DNA from: Bog-473 sp963828505
GTDB taxonomy: Bacteria > Actinomycetota > Acidimicrobiia > Acidimicrobiales > RAAP-2
Assembly: GCA_963828505.1 (NCBI GenBank)
Contig: CAWHFM010000021.1
Location: 186,001 to 250,000 of the forward strand
Direction of reading: 5' to 3'
Length of the DNA: 64,000 nt
In this document: piece by piece, positions 18,377-27,122 of the stretch
Layout of the letters: each line of letters begins with the position of its first letter
Position numbering within the stretch: the stretch's first letter is position 1
Translations under genes and position numbers: made by a program
Notes under the pieces: generated by a model
Told to the model about the DNA's origin: nothing
Databases searched by the model: none
What the model saw: only the letters and a program-made list of their open reading frames with translations

Positions 18377-19134
18377 GCACCACCCCTCCCGCGCTCCCCG
18401 CCGACATCGAGGCCGGGCTACGCCGGCTGCGCCTCCGCGCCATGCGCTCGCTCTCGCCGGAATTGTTGGTGACGGCCCAGACGCAACGCTGGAAGCCCGA
18501 AGAGTTCTTGCGCACCCTCGTCGAAGCCGAGATCGCCTCGCGCGACGCCTCCAACGCGGCCAACCGGCTCAAGGCGGCATCGTTCCCAGTGACCAAGACG
18601 CTGGACGAGTTCGACGTGGGCGCCTCCTCGGTCAAGGCGGCGACGTTGGACTACCTCTCGGGCCTCGAATGGGTGCGCGCCAAGGAGAATCTTTGTCTGG
18701 TCGGACCGGCGGGCACCGGCAAGAGCCATCTGCTCATAGCGCTCGGGCACGGCGCCATCGAGTCCGGTTTCCGGGTGCGCTACTTCAGCGCGGTCGAGTT
18801 GGTCGAGACCCTCTATCGGGGCCTGGCCGACAACTCGGTCGGCCGGGTCCTCGAGGGGATCTTGAAGGCGGACCTGATCTTGATCGACGAGATCGGGTTC
18901 GCGCCGATGGATCACGCCGGCGCCCAGCTCTTCTTCCGCCTCGTCGCCGCCGCCTACGAACGCCGCTCCCTCGGCGTCGCTTCGCACTGGCCCTTCGAGG
19001 ACTGGGGACGCTTCTTACCCGATCACTCAACGGCGGTCAGCCTGCTCGACCGACTGCTGCACCACAAGGTGCTCGTCGTCACCGACGGCGAGTCGTTCCG
19101 CATGAAAGAGGCGCGCGAGGGGAGGAAAACCTAG
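18373..19134 (+). CDS. istB: IS21-family helper ATPase IstB
   Basis: The AAA+ protein has 253 residues. Walker A is LVGPAGTGKSHLLIALGHGA, Walker B is LILIDEIGFAPMD, and the C-terminal sensor region ends HHKVLVVTDGESFRMKEA. It is translationally coupled to istA. IstB assists target selection and strand transfer. It is complete, and its stop lies about 80 bases before the right tip of the element. Confidence 0.93.
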   Translation: MSTTPPALPADIEAGLRRLRLRAMRSLSPELLVTAQTQRWKPEEFLRTLVEAEIASRDASNAANRLKAASFPVTKTLDEFDVGASSVKAATLDYLSGLEWVRAKENLCLVGPAGTGKSHLLIALGHGAIESGFRVRYFSAVELVETLYRGLADNSVGRVLEGILKADLILIDEIGFAPMDHAGAQLFFRLVAAAYERRSLGVASHWPFEDWGRFLPDHSTAVSLLDRLLHHKVLVVTDGESFRMKEAREGRKT

Positions 19135-19215
19135 GCTGGACGAACCTGAAAACTCATCCCGAGGGGTGGGGACTTCTGGTGGCCAAAAGCGGGGACTGAA
19201 AACTGGCCACGGACA

Positions 19216-19385
19216 ACAGGCTTGATCTCGACTTGCATTCCGAGTCGCTCCAGTTGGTGGACAAGGCGCCTGACGTGGGCTTCTGTCTCGTGGCGGCGGT
19301 CGAACCAGTCGGGACCGAGTTCCACGCAGGTGATGTCGTCGTAGGCAAGAATGTGCCAGGCGATAACGACGAGCGTGTGTGCGAC
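19216..19385 (-). pseudogene. IS110-family transposase, C-terminal fragment
   Basis: The minus strand reads VVIAWHILAYDD, ELGPDWFDRRHETEAHVRRL and LERLGMQVEIKPV, the standard tail of IS110 transposases with its Tyr/Trp-Phe and basic helix. The last codons and the stop lie on the far side of the IS21 element (near 16720). Upstream homology ends at 19385, where a catalase fragment starts, so only about 60 residues remain. Confidence 0.75.
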
Positions 19386-19633
19386 AGCACTCGCTCACCG
19401 TCGGTCCCGACGGGCCCGTCCTCTTGCAGGACTTCTACCTCATCGAGCAGATGGCCAACTTCAACCGGGAGCGGATCCCTGAGCGCCAACCGCACGCCAA
19501 GGGTGGCGGTGCCCTTGGCAACTTCGTGGTAACCCAGGACGCGAGCCGCCACACCAAGGCGGCCGTCTTTCAGCCGGGGACCGAGACCGAGGTCGTCCTG
19601 CGCTTCTCGACGGCGGCCGGCGATCGAGGTTAA
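19386..19633 (+). pseudogene. Catalase, N-terminal fragment
   Basis: About 82 residues match the start of monofunctional haem catalases: SLTVGPDGPVLLQDFYLIEQ, FNRERIPERQPHAKGGGALG and VVLRFSTAAGDRG. The catalytic His in the (R)xPHAKG motif is kept, but the frame ends right after the first beta strands, and the rest of this roughly 480-residue enzyme is absent. The 5' end is also cut by the IS110 remnant. The next 150 bases, up to 19786, hold no gene. Confidence 0.85.
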
Positions 19634-19786
19634 CCGGATGGTTCGCCACCCGAGGCCAGGGTACGAGCTCCTGGGATGTGACGCCTTGCCCCTTCTGGAA
19701 CACTTCCGATACTTCGGAGCCGTCTTTTTCGCGCGGAGCGAGCTGCCAATCCAACCTGCTCCGCTCGCGCAAGCATCGAGGAGCGC

Positions 19787-20212
19787 CTACCTTGCGGCAG
19801 CTTGAGTTCCCGCTCTCGCCCCGCTGAACCTCTCGATGGCTTCCTCGGTAATAGGAGTAAAGAGGTTGACGAGGTTGCCGTCGGGATCGCGGAACAGGAT
19901 CGAGCGGTTCCCCCAGGGCATGGTGGTTGGCTCCTGCACCCACTCGCTGACAATGGTCTTGAGCCGCTCGAATTCTTTGTCCACATCGTCGACGAGGAAC
20001 TCGATGATCACAGAGTGGTTGTCCGCTGGCCGTGCCGAGTGGTTGAAGAGCTGCGCCGTCTGCGTCTGGCCAAATGCGATGGTGCAAGACGGCAGGTGCA
20101 CCTCAGCGAAGACAGGCGCTGGCCAGACAGCGGGGACCCCGGTGACCTGCTCGTAGAAGTCGACCACCGGCTTTAGATCGTCGCTGATCATGCGGATTGA
20201 GGTGAAGTCCAT
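19787..20212 (-). CDS. VOC family protein (glyoxalase/bleomycin-resistance-like)
   Basis: The single VOC domain has 141 residues: MDFTSIRMISDDLKPVVDFY at the start, IIEFLVDDVDKEFERL in the middle and LFRDPDGNLVNLFTP near the end. It is divergent from a TetR regulator, with a strong palindrome between them. The arrangement suggests that the TetR protein represses it until a ligand appears. The substrate is unknown. Confidence 0.87.
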   Translation of the reverse strand: MDFTSIRMISDDLKPVVDFYEQVTGVPAVWPAPVFAEVHLPSCTIAFGQTQTAQLFNHSARPADNHSVIIEFLVDDVDKEFERLKTIVSEWVQEPTTMPWGNRSILFRDPDGNLVNLFTPITEEAIERFSGARAGTQAAAR

Positions 20213-20251
20213 GGTGTCGCCCTCCTCTCGTATGTGATGGTTGCTCGTATC

Positions 20252-20280
20252 GCTACGATACCGTAGCGTAGTGGTATCGT
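20252..20280. promoter_or_regulatory. TetR-type operator palindromes
   Basis: Two overlapping inverted repeats lie between the divergent VOC and TetR genes. ACGATACC-N10-GGTATCGT (20255-20280) has perfect 8-bp arms. GCTACG-ATAC-CGTAGC (20252-20267) has perfect 6-bp arms. The site is about 25 bases upstream of the TetR start and about 40 from the VOC start, well placed to control both. Confidence 0.7.
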
Positions 20281-20304
20281 CAATAGCGAAGGACGAGGTT
20301 CTCC

Positions 20305-20913
20305 ATGGCGAAGACGAGCTCTAGCGAGAGCCGAGCGGCGCTCGCGCGCTCAGAGGCACTCGACCCCCGTGTCGTCGTTTCCCGCGAGCGCGTCCTAACG
20401 ACAACTCTCGACCTACTAACAGAGGCCGGGCTAGACGAACTCACTATCGATGAAGTATCTCGACGTTCGGGGGTAGCGAAGACCACCATTTATCGGCACT
20501 GGCCCAACCGCTCTGCTCTCGTCATCGACGCTTGTTCTCGGATGACCGACGGTGAAGAACCGCCCCCCGACACCGGTTCGCTCGAAGGGGACTGCTGGGC
20601 AATCTTGACGGACATCGCCGAGCTGCTCGCGACAGCGCGGTGGTCGTCAATCGTGCCTTCGATCGTCGATGCCGCTGAACACGATCCCGCGTTTGCCGAT
20701 ATCCACAGCAGAATCCAACGCAGCCACGCTGCGCCGCTGCGAACGGCGCTCGACCGAGCAGCTCTTAGGGGAGAGATCCCGTCAACAGCTGATCGCAATG
20801 CCATCGCCGCCGCTCTGCTTGGGCCGCTCTTTTACCGCCGCTGGTTCTCACGAGAACAGATCGAAGCCAAGTTCCTGGAAATGATAATTCGTAGCGTCGT
20901 TGCGGGCCTCTGA
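20305..20913 (+). CDS. TetR-family transcriptional regulator
   Basis: The protein has 202 residues. The helix-turn-helix is DELTIDEVSRRSGVAKTTIYRHWPNRSALV, a textbook TetR signature, preceded by the short helix RVLTTTLDLLTEAGL. The C-terminal ligand domain includes LGPLFYRRWFSREQIEAKFLEMI, typical of the TetR_C_11-like group. It is divergent from the VOC gene and probably autoregulates through the palindromes at 20252-20280. Confidence 0.93.
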   Translation: MAKTSSSESRAALARSEALDPRVVVSRERVLTTTLDLLTEAGLDELTIDEVSRRSGVAKTTIYRHWPNRSALVIDACSRMTDGEEPPPDTGSLEGDCWAILTDIAELLATARWSSIVPSIVDAAEHDPAFADIHSRIQRSHAAPLRTALDRAALRGEIPSTADRNAIAAALLGPLFYRRWFSREQIEAKFLEMIIRSVVAGL

Positions 20914-21269
20914 CTGGACACTCGCAGGCCGAAACGAGAGCAGAGTCACCGATAGGAGTCGGTCTTGACCTATTCGAGTGTCGGCAGCAACGGCAGCTGA
21001 TGGTGGCCATTCGACGGCGGTTGCTCCCGCCGACCCGCGAGCGGCAGCCATGCGACACGGCTCTACCAGGACGCCATGCGGCCGCGCTCCGCATGGATAA
21101 CTCATAGCGACGGCAGCAAAGGATCACGGCAGGGCTGAACCGAAATGAAAACTTGCCCTGAGGCGCCGCGATGTTGTTGCCAGGCGACAACTGTGACTGA
21201 CCGACAAGATCACGCCCACGAAGGTCGGGATTCTCGGGGATCCCACCTTGGCCCTCTGATTTAGACCTT

Positions 21270-21296
21270 TGGTGGAGGTGAAGGGACTCGAACTCG
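21270..21296 (-). other. Degenerate tRNA 3'-end-like sequence (possible attachment site)
   Basis: On the minus strand the segment ends GAGTCCCTTCACCTCCACCA, close to the real tRNA 3' end seen at 43877-43904. The T-stem no longer pairs well here, and no 5' half of a tRNA is present. It precedes dispersed repeat copy D in the same order and spacing as the copy at 43.9 kb. Confidence 0.5.
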
Positions 21297-21317
21297 AGGA
21301 CCTTCCTGGTACCGGGG

Positions 21318-21520
21318 TTGAGATTCCCTCAGGTTTCCTCAGGTTCCCTCTCGATAAGGTCACGTAAGGTCACGCCGGACAAACACTGTTCGGGCCCATT
21401 CACTGATCGTGGTAACGCCCGGTTGGCAGCGGTCACGATCCCGAGCGCTTGGCGCACGTTCGCTGCTCGACATCACGTTCTTCGGCGAGCGACAGGGCAT
21501 CGTCGACCCGGCGCCGATAG
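21318..21520 (-). repeat. Dispersed repeat, copy D
   Basis: Shared blocks are GATTCCCTCAGG with GGTTCCCTCTCG, then CGGACAAACACTGTTCGGGC, and later GACATCACGTTCTTCGGCGA followed by GCGACAGGGCATC. These match the order in copies A, B, C and E. The region 20914-21567 has no convincing gene other than these remnants. Confidence 0.65.
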
Positions 21521-21567
21521 GGATTCAGACTCAAATCCCCGGACACGTCGCGCTATCGCGGTCCCCG

Positions 21568-22503
21568 CTACCGAGAAGCGCTGTAGTAGGGCGGGCTGAC
21601 GTAGCCGGCCAAGGTGGAGTCGCCGTTGGCGGAGTCGGCCATCACTTGGTCAGTCCCGGTCTCGACGACAGAGAACCCAGTCCGATCCCCATCCCCGTTC
21701 ACCACGTTCGGACCGGACTGGCCAAACGCGTCGTCGGTGACGATCGCCACATGCACAGCCGACGGGCTTGCCCCGAGCGAGAGACCGTAGACCGCCACGT
21801 CCCCGGGCGAAGCGACGTATCCGCTCGTCACCGGGTGCCACTCGCCATTGGCGACGCCCCACTCGTAGAAGCTGACGGCGCCGCCGTTGATCTCTCCCGG
21901 GCCGTAGCCATATGTGAATTGCACGCCGGCCTTCTGCCAGGCCCAAGCGTCGAAGTCGGCGCACCACTTCTCGGACTCCTCGCCGCTCGGGCAGCCCACC
22001 GTGCCGGCGTTCCAGTAGGCGCTGAACTTGTTGCAGTAGGAGCTCGACGGCTCGGTGCTGTAACCGACCTGGCTTTGGGCGACGGCCACGATACGCTGAG
22101 GCACGCTCAAGGCGGCAAGTGTGGCCTCGCTCGGCACCGTGAAAGAGTCAGTGGTCGCGAACACCCTCTGCACGGTCACTACCAGAACGACTGCCAGCGC
22201 GCCGGCCCCGAGGATGAGCCCGAAGCGGCGCAGTGACTTGCCCGGCCGGCGCGACCGCGCACGGCTCGCCCGACGCATCTCGGAGCTTGAAGGGGGCTCC
22301 CTAACCGACGACGGCCGCTGCGGCCTACGTGGGGAGACCGCCGAATCGAGCCCACGGGATGATCGGCCGGCCTGCATCTGCGTCGGACGCCGAGCGAGCG
22401 ATCCGTCCCCGAGTCCCCTGCTCGGTGGCGTGACCCACCGGTGAATCAAACGACGTTCTTCGTCCCGGTTGAGTTGTTGTCGTTCCACTCGGGCTCGGCT
22501 CAT
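21568..22503 (-). CDS. Membrane-anchored CHAP-domain protein
   Basis: The protein has up to 311 residues. A basic, Ser/Arg-rich N-terminal region is followed by one membrane segment (GLILGAGALAVVLVVTVQ). The exported part has VAVAQSQVGYSTEPSSSYCNKFSAYW, EKWCADFDAWAWQKAGV and AVHVAIVTDD, the Cys and His of a CHAP amidase/endopeptidase fold that cleaves peptidoglycan. Starts at 22377 or 22278 would give a shorter cytosolic part. It stands alone, and 22504-22760 shows no clear gene. Confidence 0.8.
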   Translation of the reverse strand: MSRARVERQQLNRDEERRLIHRWVTPPSRGLGDGSLARRPTQMQAGRSSRGLDSAVSPRRPQRPSSVREPPSSSEMRRASRARSRRPGKSLRRFGLILGAGALAVVLVVTVQRVFATTDSFTVPSEATLAALSVPQRIVAVAQSQVGYSTEPSSSYCNKFSAYWNAGTVGCPSGEESEKWCADFDAWAWQKAGVQFTYGYGPGEINGGAVSFYEWGVANGEWHPVTSGYVASPGDVAVYGLSLGASPSAVHVAIVTDDAFGQSGPNVVNGDGDRTGFSVVETGTDQVMADSANGDSTLAGYVSPPYYSASR

Positions 22504-22759
22504 AACGTTCAGATCGTGCTACGCCGGACCGGCCAGACGGCAAATGTGAGAGCAAAACCGACAGCGCGAGCAGCGAGCCACCTCGATCCACTCGAAGGCC
22601 CGGGAGGGTGGGGATTGTGCGGACCCTTGAACTCCGAGCCCGCATGTCTGACCGGGGTTCGCGGCACGGCCCGTAGAGAATACTCCGTCCTACCCGGCGG
22701 CTTTCGGGGTAATGGCGTACCTTTGTGGTGACCGGCAGCCGTCGAGAACCCAAGATACG

Positions 22760-22872
22760 AGATCGTCCAGGTGGTCGGCGACATTCCGCTCAATTCGTGG
22801 CAAATCAGTCGAAGCGCCAGGGGCTCACACGCTCCACAGCGCCTGGGTGGGTGACATCCGCGCGGCACGCAG
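22760..22872. repeat. Permease 3'-end segment duplicated at 49478-49617
   Basis: The last codons of the ABC permease gene and about 60 bases after its stop are repeated near 49.5 kb with scattered differences. Both copies share the long stretch GCGCCTGGGTGGGTGACATC onward to GCGACCGCGCC. Outside this segment the sequences differ. Confidence 0.8.
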
Positions 22873-24033
22873 GGCTGGCATGAGCCCGGCGACCGCGCCG
22901 ATGATCAGGGAAGCGGCGAAGCCGCCGAGCCAGGCTTCTGGTGGCACGACGGTGGCCCAGCCTTTGGTGTGGGCGTACACAGACGTGGACACGACGCCGA
23001 GGGCAACGCCGACGACGCCGCCAATGAGGCCGAGAAGAACGGCTTCGCAGAGAAACTGAGTGCGGATGTGGCCTTTGGTGGCGCCGAGAGCGCGGCGTAG
23101 TCCGATCTCGGAGCGGCGTTCGAGGATGGAGATGATCATGATGTTGGCGACACCGACCGCGCCGACCAGCAGGGCGACGGCGCCGAGGCCGAGAAACAGG
23201 CCATTGAGGGCGCTTTTCGCGTCCGCCTGGGCGACCAGGGCGGAGGAGGGTTGGCTGACGTCGACCTCGCTGGCGTTTTCGGGGTTTGCGGTGGCGGCGA
23301 GAAGGTCGTCGACGCTGTTGACTTGGTCGTCTTGGGCGCGCACGTAGACAGTGGAGGGATGGCTGTCGAAGCCCAGGTACTTCTCTGCCGCGGGGTAGCC
23401 GACCAGGACGGAGGAGTCGATGGCAGAGGCGAGCACGGCCGGTTTGAGGGTGCCGGCCACGTAGAACCAGTCGCCGCCGATCCAGATTCGTTCGCCGGGG
23501 TAGACGCGGTCGATCCCGAGGCGCTGCGCGGCGGCGGCGCCGAGGACAGCGACGGGTTCTCGGGCGGTTGCCTCGTTGAGGTAGTGGCCCTGGGCGACGC
23601 TGGTGGCGACCACCGGGAGGAGGTCGAGGGATGCGGCTTGGATGGTCAAGGCGTTGGTGTCGATTGAGGGGATGTAGGGGTTGCGGTAGGCGTTGACGCC
23701 GCCGATCGCCCCGGTGGTCTGCGCCTGCTGCACACCGGGGATCCGGCCGATCATCGCTGGTGCCGTGATGGGCAGCTCGGCTGGGGCGCCAGTGACACTC
23801 TGCCCGTTGCTGACGGTGAGCAGGTTGGTGCCGAGTTGGTTGATCTCACTAAGCAGTCCGGCCTGAGACGAGGACGAGAGGCCGAGTACGGCGACGATGG
23901 CGGCTACGCCAATGGCGATACCGAGAGCGGACAGCCCGGCCCGCAGCTTGCGGGTTCGCAGTCCGACGGTGGAGAGCCGGGTCAGGTCGGATATCTGCAA
24001 CCGCCTACGAGCCAGGGTGGTGGCGGCGGTCAC
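22825..24033 (-). CDS. MacB/FtsX-type ABC transporter permease
   Basis: The protein has 402 residues. It has an N-terminal membrane segment (LRAGLSALGIAIGVAAIVAVLGL), a large extracytoplasmic domain of about 220 residues and three C-terminal membrane segments (LFLGLGAVALLVGAVGVANI, FLCEAVLLGLIGGVVGVALG, LGGFAASLIIGAVAGLMPAL). ERRSEIGLRRALGA is the conserved FtsX coupling loop. It overlaps the ATPase gene by 4 bases. With the ATPase and adaptor it should form a tripartite-like exporter of peptides, lipids or drugs, adapted here to a Gram-positive envelope. Confidence 0.93.
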   Translation of the reverse strand: MTAATTLARRRLQISDLTRLSTVGLRTRKLRAGLSALGIAIGVAAIVAVLGLSSSSQAGLLSEINQLGTNLLTVSNGQSVTGAPAELPITAPAMIGRIPGVQQAQTTGAIGGVNAYRNPYIPSIDTNALTIQAASLDLLPVVATSVAQGHYLNEATAREPVAVLGAAAAQRLGIDRVYPGERIWIGGDWFYVAGTLKPAVLASAIDSSVLVGYPAAEKYLGFDSHPSTVYVRAQDDQVNSVDDLLAATANPENASEVDVSQPSSALVAQADAKSALNGLFLGLGAVALLVGAVGVANIMIISILERRSEIGLRRALGATKGHIRTQFLCEAVLLGLIGGVVGVALGVVSTSVYAHTKGWATVVPPEAWLGGFAASLIIGAVAGLMPALRAARMSPTQALWSV

Positions 24034-24884
24034 AGGAGCTCTTCGCCGACGAGCGCGTCCGACGCAGTCTGCGGTGCATGGGTAGGGGCTTGAGGAAGGC
24101 GAGTGCGTGGGAAACGAGGGTCGGTGCCCGCAGCGAGGCCAGTGTCGACCACGACATAGCCGTCGAGAATCTCGACCGTGCGTGGCATGCGCTCGGCGAT
24201 GGCCTGGTCGTGGGTGATGACCACGATGGTCGAGCCAGCCCGGTGGAGCTGGTCGATCAGGGCCAGGATGGATTGTCCGGTTACCTGGTCGAGGTTCCCG
24301 GTCGGCTCGTCGGCCAGAACGATGTCGGGCTGGCCGACCAGGGCTCGGGCGATTGCGACCCGTTGTCGTTGCCCGCCAGAGAGCTGGGTCGGGCGGGCGG
24401 TAGGCCTGGTGCCGATGCCTACCAGATCGAGGGCTTCGCGGGCCCGCTGGCGGCGTTGCTTGAGGGGGATGCCCGCGTAGAGGAGCCCGTCGGCCACGTT
24501 GTCCAACACCGTTGAGTACTCGGCCAGGAAGAACTGCTGGAAAACGAACCCGATCCGGGTGGCCCTCAGGTAGGCCACGTCGTCGTCGGCCATAGTGGCG
24601 ACGTCTAGCCCGTTGATCCGCACGCGGCCGCTGGTGGGCCGGTCGAGGGTGCCCATCAGCTGGAGCAGGGTCGTCTTGCCCGAGCCCGACGGGCCGACGA
24701 TCCCGACCAACTCGCCCTGGCCGATGGCGATGTTGACCCCGCGTAGGGCCTGGACGGGCGGCTCGCCGGAGTAGCTCTTCGTCACGGAGTCGACTTCGAG
24801 CACCGGAACCTGTGCGGCGTCAGTGGCGGAGCCATTGCCGACGACTGAGGGGTGGTCGAGCGGGTGCGGCGACGCGTCGGTCAT
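24030..24884 (-). CDS. MacB/LolD-type ABC transporter ATP-binding protein
   Basis: The protein has 284 residues. Walker A is IVGPSGSGKTTLLQLMGTLD, the signature LSGGQRQRVAIARALVGQ, Walker B IVLADEPTGNLD, and the switch His is in TIVVITHDQAIAER. The Q-loop region is IGFVFQQFFLAEYSTVLDNV. It overlaps the permease gene (downstream) and the adaptor gene (upstream) by 4 bases each, so the three proteins should be made in step. A C-terminal tail of about 40 residues is not part of the core domain. Confidence 0.95.
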   Translation of the reverse strand: MTDASPHPLDHPSVVGNGSATDAAQVPVLEVDSVTKSYSGEPPVQALRGVNIAIGQGELVGIVGPSGSGKTTLLQLMGTLDRPTSGRVRINGLDVATMADDDVAYLRATRIGFVFQQFFLAEYSTVLDNVADGLLYAGIPLKQRRQRAREALDLVGIGTRPTARPTQLSGGQRQRVAIARALVGQPDIVLADEPTGNLDQVTGQSILALIDQLHRAGSTIVVITHDQAIAERMPRTVEILDGYVVVDTGLAAGTDPRFPRTRLPQAPTHAPQTASDALVGEELL

Positions 24885-26038
24885 ATGGTCGGGACTACCA
24901 CTGCTTGGCCGGCGGCGAGACCCGAGCTCGTGACCTGCACCAGCCCGTCGGCATCGTCGAACAGTCCGAGCGAGACCGACACGAGATGGTGGATCCCCCT
25001 TGGGTCGACGACCTCGACGGCGTAGCCACCACCGGACCGGGCCAGCAGCGCGGTCACCGGCACCACCAGGCCGCTGGGCACACCGGCGGTGCTAACGGTG
25101 ACTTGCACCGGAGCCTGATCCCACGGGCCCGTGGCGGGCGGGTCGGATGGCGTGACGTCCATAGTGATAGTCGGGGTGGTGGTGGTCCCCGAGCTGCCCG
25201 AGGAGCAGTTGTCCGTTCCCGGCGCAGCTGAGTTGGAGCTCGACCCGCCGGACGCCGAACTCGAGGGGCAGGTGGCTACCGTTCCCACCGAGGAGACGAC
25301 ACCTGGAGTCGTCTGGTTGTTGGGCAGTGTGATGGTCACCTTGTCCCCGACCGCCACGTCGGATTGTTGCGAGGCGCCCAACGCAACCTCCACCTGGCGA
25401 GTCGTCGAGGTGGCCTGTATCACCGCCTGGCCGCTCTGGGTCGTTCCCCCCAGCGGGGCTGACAGGGTCGTCACGCGCACTGCGATGGGTTGGAACACCA
25501 CCTGGCCAAGGCTGAGCGTGCCGTTCTGGGTCGTCCGCAGGGCGGCTTGGAGCTTCTCCACGGCCGTGGTGGTGGCCGACCCGAAGAAGGAGGAAGTTGC
25601 ATTCAACTGGGCTGCCGTGGCGTAACCGAGCGCGACCAGATCAGCGTTGAGCTCTGCCACGTCGGCGCCGGTGTCGTCGGCCGACAGGGTCCGATAGGCA
25701 GGTGTCGAGCCATACAGCAACACCACGGGGCCGTCGTTCACCCGGTAGAGCACCTGACCCTGAGAGATCACCTGGCCGGGCACGGGCAACTCGGTGTATG
25801 TCCCGCTGGCCTGGTTGATCACCGAATATGGCGAACCGTCTGATTGCACCTGATAGGTCAGGGTTCCATCCACGGAGACCATGGCCGAGAGCGCCCTCTT
25901 TGCCACCTTCACCGTGTTCGGCGGCGGCTCCTGTGCGGCAGAGGTCGCTTGCTTCCCACTGGACATGACGACCACGCCGGTGGCGACAGCGACAACCAGG
26001 ACGACTGCTCCCGCCAGGACCCAAGACTTCCTCGTCAC
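24881..26038 (-). CDS. HlyD/MacA-like adaptor with peptidoglycan-binding segment
   Basis: The protein has about 385 residues. I chose the GTG at 26038, which gives VTRKSWVLAGAVVLVVAVATGVVV, a single N-terminal membrane anchor, and a GTGA overlap with the upstream stop. The middle (ADVAELNADLVALGYA) resembles a peptidoglycan-binding 1 fold. Lipoyl/barrel-like strands follow (VPGQVISQGQVLYRV, VPVTALLARSGGGYAVEVVD). A Ser/Gly linker lies near residues 270-300. It likely bridges the ABC permease to the cell wall. Confidence 0.85.
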   Translation of the reverse strand: MTRKSWVLAGAVVLVVAVATGVVVMSSGKQATSAAQEPPPNTVKVAKRALSAMVSVDGTLTYQVQSDGSPYSVINQASGTYTELPVPGQVISQGQVLYRVNDGPVVLLYGSTPAYRTLSADDTGADVAELNADLVALGYATAAQLNATSSFFGSATTTAVEKLQAALRTTQNGTLSLGQVVFQPIAVRVTTLSAPLGGTTQSGQAVIQATSTTRQVEVALGASQQSDVAVGDKVTITLPNNQTTPGVVSSVGTVATCPSSSASGGSSSNSAAPGTDNCSSGSSGTTTTPTITMDVTPSDPPATGPWDQAPVQVTVSTAGVPSGLVVPVTALLARSGGGYAVEVVDPRGIHHLVSVSLGLFDDADGLVQVTSSGLAAGQAVVVPTI

Positions 26039-26406
26039 TGGATCCGCTGCCCCAGCTCGGCCGAGTCGATAGCGGTGCACTCATCCGCTGCTGCCAGGAA
26101 CCCCGAGATGTCCCGAGCACCCGTCCCTGCGGCGGATGGGATTCGACTCATGTCGACGAGGGGACCATCTGAGGTGGGGTCCGGGAAGTCCTTCATACCG
26201 TTGTCGCGCGCCCACTGGGCGAACTTCACCGCCGTCTCAAGATCGGTGGCGGTGTTGTCGCCGCTCCCTCCGGTGCCAAGGGAGGGCTCAAACCTGCGAG
26301 CTGGACCGCAGCCACCTTCGCCCCGCTCTGGGTTGGACATCGCCTCTTCCGCGCCCTCGGCGGAGGCGACGAGCTGCTCAGACTCTGGCCTGCAGTTGCC
26401 GGTCAC
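26035..26406 (-). CDS. Small FPDP-motif protein coupled to the exporter operon
   Basis: The protein has about 123 residues if it starts at the GTG at 26406, which overlaps the TGA of the upstream gene (GTGA). The core is KFAQWARDNGMKDFPDPTSD, related to the CxRxHGxxxFPDP motif of the next protein, but with Trp where the Cys normally sits. No signal peptide is visible, unlike relatives. Function is unknown. Its stop overlaps the adaptor start. Confidence 0.65.
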   Translation of the reverse strand: MTGNCRPESEQLVASAEGAEEAMSNPERGEGGCGPARRFEPSLGTGGSGDNTATDLETAVKFAQWARDNGMKDFPDPTSDGPLVDMSRIPSAAGTGARDISGFLAAADECTAIDSAELGQRIQ

Positions 26407-26963
26407 CCGCCAAGACCACCGACGGACGGCGTCTGCGACTTGCAGGCGTCCATCGCCGACTGCAGCTGTGGCGAACTCGAGCCGACGCCCGAGTCGTGCA
26501 CTTCGCTGCCCGAGAACGTCGGGTCGGGGAAATCCGGCCCCCCGTGGGAGCGGATGCACTTGGCCCAGTTCAACCACGCCTGCTGTTGGGCGGGGGAGAG
26601 CTGCTGGCCGGTGGAGTTCCACGGAGACGGCAAGGCCTTGCAGGCTTGGACGGCCCCTTGAAAAACAGTCGAGTTCGGGTCAATTCCGGCGGTCCTGTAC
26701 CCGTAGCCTCCGGCGGGGGTCTGTACCGGGTCGGGGAAGTTCGGGACACCGTGGCTGCGTATGCACTGGGAGTAGGCCACAGCCTCGGCGAGCGTCGACG
26801 ACCCCGACGAACCTGATCCTCCCGTCGGTGCGGCGGTCGTGTTCGGCTGCGAGCCGGCGGTCGGGACCGTCGATCCGCCCGAGCAGCCGGCGATGCTGAT
26901 TCCCAGGGCCACGGCCGCGGCCGCCCACAGGTGCGAAGGACGCTTGATTCCTCGTTTCGACAC
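26403..26963 (-). CDS. Secreted lipoprotein with repeated CIRSHG-FPDP motifs
   Basis: The protein has about 186 residues from the GTG at 26963. The N-terminus KRGIKRPSHLWAAAAVALG runs into the lipobox ISIAGC, so it should be a lipoprotein on the outer face of the membrane. Two repeats follow: CIRSHGVPNFPDPVQTP and CIRSHGGPDFPDPTFSG. This family of unknown function is often linked to MacAB-like exporters and two-component systems in actinobacteria. It is first gene of the five-gene coupled run and divergent from the response regulator. Confidence 0.82.
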   Translation of the reverse strand: MSKRGIKRPSHLWAAAAVALGISIAGCSGGSTVPTAGSQPNTTAAPTGGSGSSGSSTLAEAVAYSQCIRSHGVPNFPDPVQTPAGGYGYRTAGIDPNSTVFQGAVQACKALPSPWNSTGQQLSPAQQQAWLNWAKCIRSHGGPDFPDPTFSGSEVHDSGVGSSSPQLQSAMDACKSQTPSVGGLGG

Positions 26964-27099
26964 AACCCGGCGTTCAGGGTGTCGCTTCGAAGGACTGTCA
27001 CCTGCAACTTGGGCCGGCTCGCTGTAGGTCATGCCTCCAGTCAAGCCAGCGTGATGTTGCCAGCACGTATGTGTTTCTCGATACGCCGACGATATGTTC

Positions 27100-27122
27100 C
27101 GGCGGGTAGAATGACCTGAATG
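27100..27122 (+). promoter_or_regulatory. Putative leaderless promoter for the response regulator
   Basis: TAGAAT, a good -10 element, starts at about 27106, so transcription would begin very near the GTG start at 27122. No ribosome binding site is visible before that codon. Leaderless messages are common in actinobacteria. The lipoprotein operon reads away from the same gap. Confidence 0.4.

Larger units (their letters stand above)
16734..19215 (+). mobile_element. IS21-family insertion sequence inserted in an IS110 remnant
   Basis: Both tips read inward TGTCCGTGGCCA. A 5-bp ACAGG direct repeat flanks the element (16729-16733 and 19216-19220). Inside the left end are two perfect tandem 23-bp units plus partial copies, the usual IstA-binding repeats. 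It carries istA and istB overlapping by 4 bases. Rejoining the flanks restores the end of an IS110 transposase gene (EIKPVA, stop), so IS21 landed at its last codons. The flank 16425-16733 is otherwise without a gene. Confidence 0.92.
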
